NCBI GenBank assembly: GCA_027041035.1
Contig: JALULB010000308.1
Coordinates: forward strand, 1 to 6,117
Reading direction: 5' to 3'
DNA length: 6,117 nt
From: Sedimenticola sp.
Lineage (GTDB): Bacteria; Pseudomonadota; Gammaproteobacteria; Chromatiales; Chromatiaceae
Shown here piece by piece: positions 4,938-6,117 of the stretch; within the stretch, counting starts at the first letter, position 1, and every line of letters starts with the position of its first letter. The position numbers and the translations under genes were made by a program. The notes beneath the pieces were generated by a model that did not search any database, was not told the DNA's origin, and saw nothing but the letters and a program-made list of their open reading frames with translations.

Positions 4938-5666
4938 TCAACAGGCGATAGCCGCGACCACGGTGATATTGTCCCGACAGCCTCGACTCAACGCGAGATT
5001 GACCAGCGTCTCACAGATCTTCTCGCTGTTCGGGGTCGCCATGCATTCCCTGATCTCGCGATCACTGACCTCCTTGTTCAAGCCGTCGCTGCACAGCAGA
5101 AAACGGTCGCCGTGCATGATCTCGTTCAGTTCGGCATCCAGGTAGAGCTCCGGCGCCGCGCCGACCGCGCGGGTGATCACGTTCGCGAGTTGATGGTTAC
5201 CGGCGTTCTGTCGCGATACGACGCCTCGCCGGATCAACTCCTCGACCTCGCTGTGATCACGGCTGATCTGCACCAGCCGGCCGCCCCGATAGCGGTACAA
5301 ACGGCTGTCGCCGGCCCACAGGCACACGCAATGGCGGCCATAGGCGAGCAAGGCCACCACGGTGCTGCCAATGGTGGTTTCCGCGTCGATGCGCTGGGCC
5401 TGCTCGACCAGCGACTGGTTCACGGCGATCAGGCGCTGCTCCACATCGTCGACAAACTCGCTGAAACGCTGGTAGCCCCCCACATCGCGCAGGGAGTCCA
5501 CGACCAGGCGGCTGGCGACATCGCCGGCATCGTGTCCGCCCATGCCGTCGGCGACCACCCACAGCCCCTGTTCGGGGAGATCCAGACAGGCATCCTCGTT
5601 GATCTCGCGCACCCGGCCGACGTGTGTTATGCAGTGCGATACCCACTCAAAAGGGAATACGTTCAT
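4938..5666 (-). CDS. pppA: PppA, PP2C-family Ser/Thr phosphatase of the T6SS
   Basis: This Mg/Mn-dependent protein phosphatase reverses PpkA-type threonine phosphorylation (of the FHA protein in the Pseudomonas H1 system) and so resets or lowers T6SS activity. The product is 242 aa, the usual size of PppA. PP2C motifs are intact: RVREINEDAC (18-27, metal-site D25), VVADGMGGHDAG (37-48, D40), TTIGSTVV (97-104), WAGDSRLYR (117-125, D120), LCSDGLN (191-197, D194) and CRDNITVV (230-237, D232). It is cytoplasmic, with no transmembrane segment. The open frame extends 60 codons further upstream, but that part overlaps tagF and has no PP2C similarity. The ATG at 5664-5666 overlaps the tagF stop as ATGA, indicating translational coupling. 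The stop is TGA. TagF and PppA are fused in some bacteria, e.g. Agrobacterium. Confidence 0.95.
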   Translation of the reverse strand: MNVFPFEWVSHCITHVGRVREINEDACLDLPEQGLWVVADGMGGHDAGDVASRLVVDSLRDVGGYQRFSEFVDDVEQRLIAVNQSLVEQAQRIDAETTIGSTVVALLAYGRHCVCLWAGDSRLYRYRGGRLVQISRDHSEVEELIRRGVVSRQNAGNHQLANVITRAVGAAPELYLDAELNEIMHGDRFLLCSDGLNKEVSDREIRECMATPNSEKICETLVNLALSRGCRDNITVVAAIAC

Positions 5667-6117
5667 GCCTCGCCCACCGAAGATACCCCAACCGCCGCCC
5701 GAGCGACCAGCGGCGCCAGGCGATCCCCCATCCAGCCAAACTGTTGCCAATCCCCGTTCAACAGGGCAGCGTATTTCTCCGCCGATGGCAGGTGCTTGCA
5801 TATCAACATGTTCGGTCCGACGCGATGAGAGCCCTCGGTCCACCATAGACTATAGCGCAGCAGCATGCCAGCCAGCAGGCCACCCGCGAGGGCACCCTGC
5901 TGGGATACCAGCGATTGCGCATCCGACGCGGACTCGACGCGCATCGCTGTGTCGGCCATCAACGGCGTGAGCCGCGTGAACTGCCCATCGTTGTCGCCAC
6001 CCGGCAATCCCAGTGCCCTAACGCGATCGCCAAAGACATCCACATCCGGCGCATCGTCGGCCAGCGGCCCCAGCGCGCGCGCCTCGGCGGCGCGGACCCA
6101 GTCGTCCGCCAGCACCG
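5663..6117 (-). CDS. tagF: TagF (ImpM family), T6SS post-translational repressor, C-terminal part
   Basis: This is the 3' part of a gene cut by the right edge of the window; about 151 codons are visible. TagF proteins repress T6SS assembly independently of, or together with, the PpkA/PppA phosphorylation switch. The visible segment contains the family's C-terminal features: a helical region ending GALAGGLLAGMLLRYSLWW, then WTEGSHRVGPNMLICKHLP, SAEKYAALLNGDWQQFGW and the end AAVGVSSVGEA. The frame is open to the edge, and the first GTG (6115) encodes an internal valine rather than a start. The TGA stop overlaps the pppA ATG by 4 bp. It is named from its C-terminus and from the adjacent pppA; the N-terminal domain cannot be checked here. 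Confidence 0.85.
   Translation of the reverse strand, partial: VLADDWVRAAEARALGPLADDAPDVDVFGDRVRALGLPGGDNDGQFTRLTPLMADTAMRVESASDAQSLVSQQGALAGGLLAGMLLRYSLWWTEGSHRVGPNMLICKHLPSAEKYAALLNGDWQQFGWMGDRLAPLVARAAVGVSSVGEA

Noticed and set aside
5112..5828. Plus-strand open frame opposite pppA and tagF
   Set aside because: It is antisense to clear PP2C motifs, low in recognisable features and crosses the pppA/tagF boundary.
5667..5846. N-terminal extension of PppA by 60 residues
   Set aside because: It lies wholly inside tagF in another frame and has no PP2C similarity. The start at 5666 gives the family length and an ATGA overlap.

Overview
This window is part of a type VI secretion system (T6SS) gene cluster. 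All convincing genes lie on the minus strand, so transcription runs from right to left: tagF (3' part only), pppA (PP2C phosphatase), a small tail-anchored protein with a SHOCT-like N-terminus, tssA, tssB, tssC and hcp. The G/C-rich codon use and the Pseudomonas H1-like TagF/PppA/TssA/TssB/TssC/Hcp set suggest a proteobacterium, probably gamma or beta. I cannot name a genus from the sequence.

Layout by function: tagF and pppA (4-bp ATGA overlap) are the negative arm of the threonine-phosphorylation switch that controls T6SS firing. The 100-aa membrane protein after them has no name I recognise. TssA caps or primes assembly at the baseplate and tail. TssB and TssC (3-bp gap, strong Shine-Dalgarno for tssC inside the end of tssB) form the contractile sheath. 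Hcp forms the inner tube. A Shine-Dalgarno-like sequence at the extreme left edge suggests that another gene follows hcp.

The most notable structure is not a gene. Both gaps beside tssA hold a copy of the same non-coding, miniature inverted-repeat transposable element. Copy A (2880-3153, 274 bp) lies between tssA and tssB. Copy B (4349-4500, 152 bp) lies between the small membrane protein and tssA, in the opposite orientation. Each begins and ends with GTAACTACTCAGC and is flanked by its own perfect 8-bp target duplication (TCCTTTCC for A, CAATCGAG for B). GTAA tips and 8-bp duplications fit the IS66 family, so these are probably non-autonomous IS66-type MITEs. B matches A minus a 118-bp core bounded by TGTAAC direct repeats. 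Together the copies bracket tssA as inverted repeats, which could in principle allow inversion or composite transposition of tssA. The intact matched duplications show that the present order has not been rearranged through these copies.

Other gaps: tssC-hcp (493-763) has two inverted repeats and no convincing gene. The original tssA-tssB spacer has a perfect 15-bp dyad just upstream of tssB and a hairpin beside insertion A. The pppA-membrane protein gap (4829-4937) reads like coding sequence in one frame but lacks a good start. I found no tRNA, rRNA, CRISPR array or intact transposase gene.
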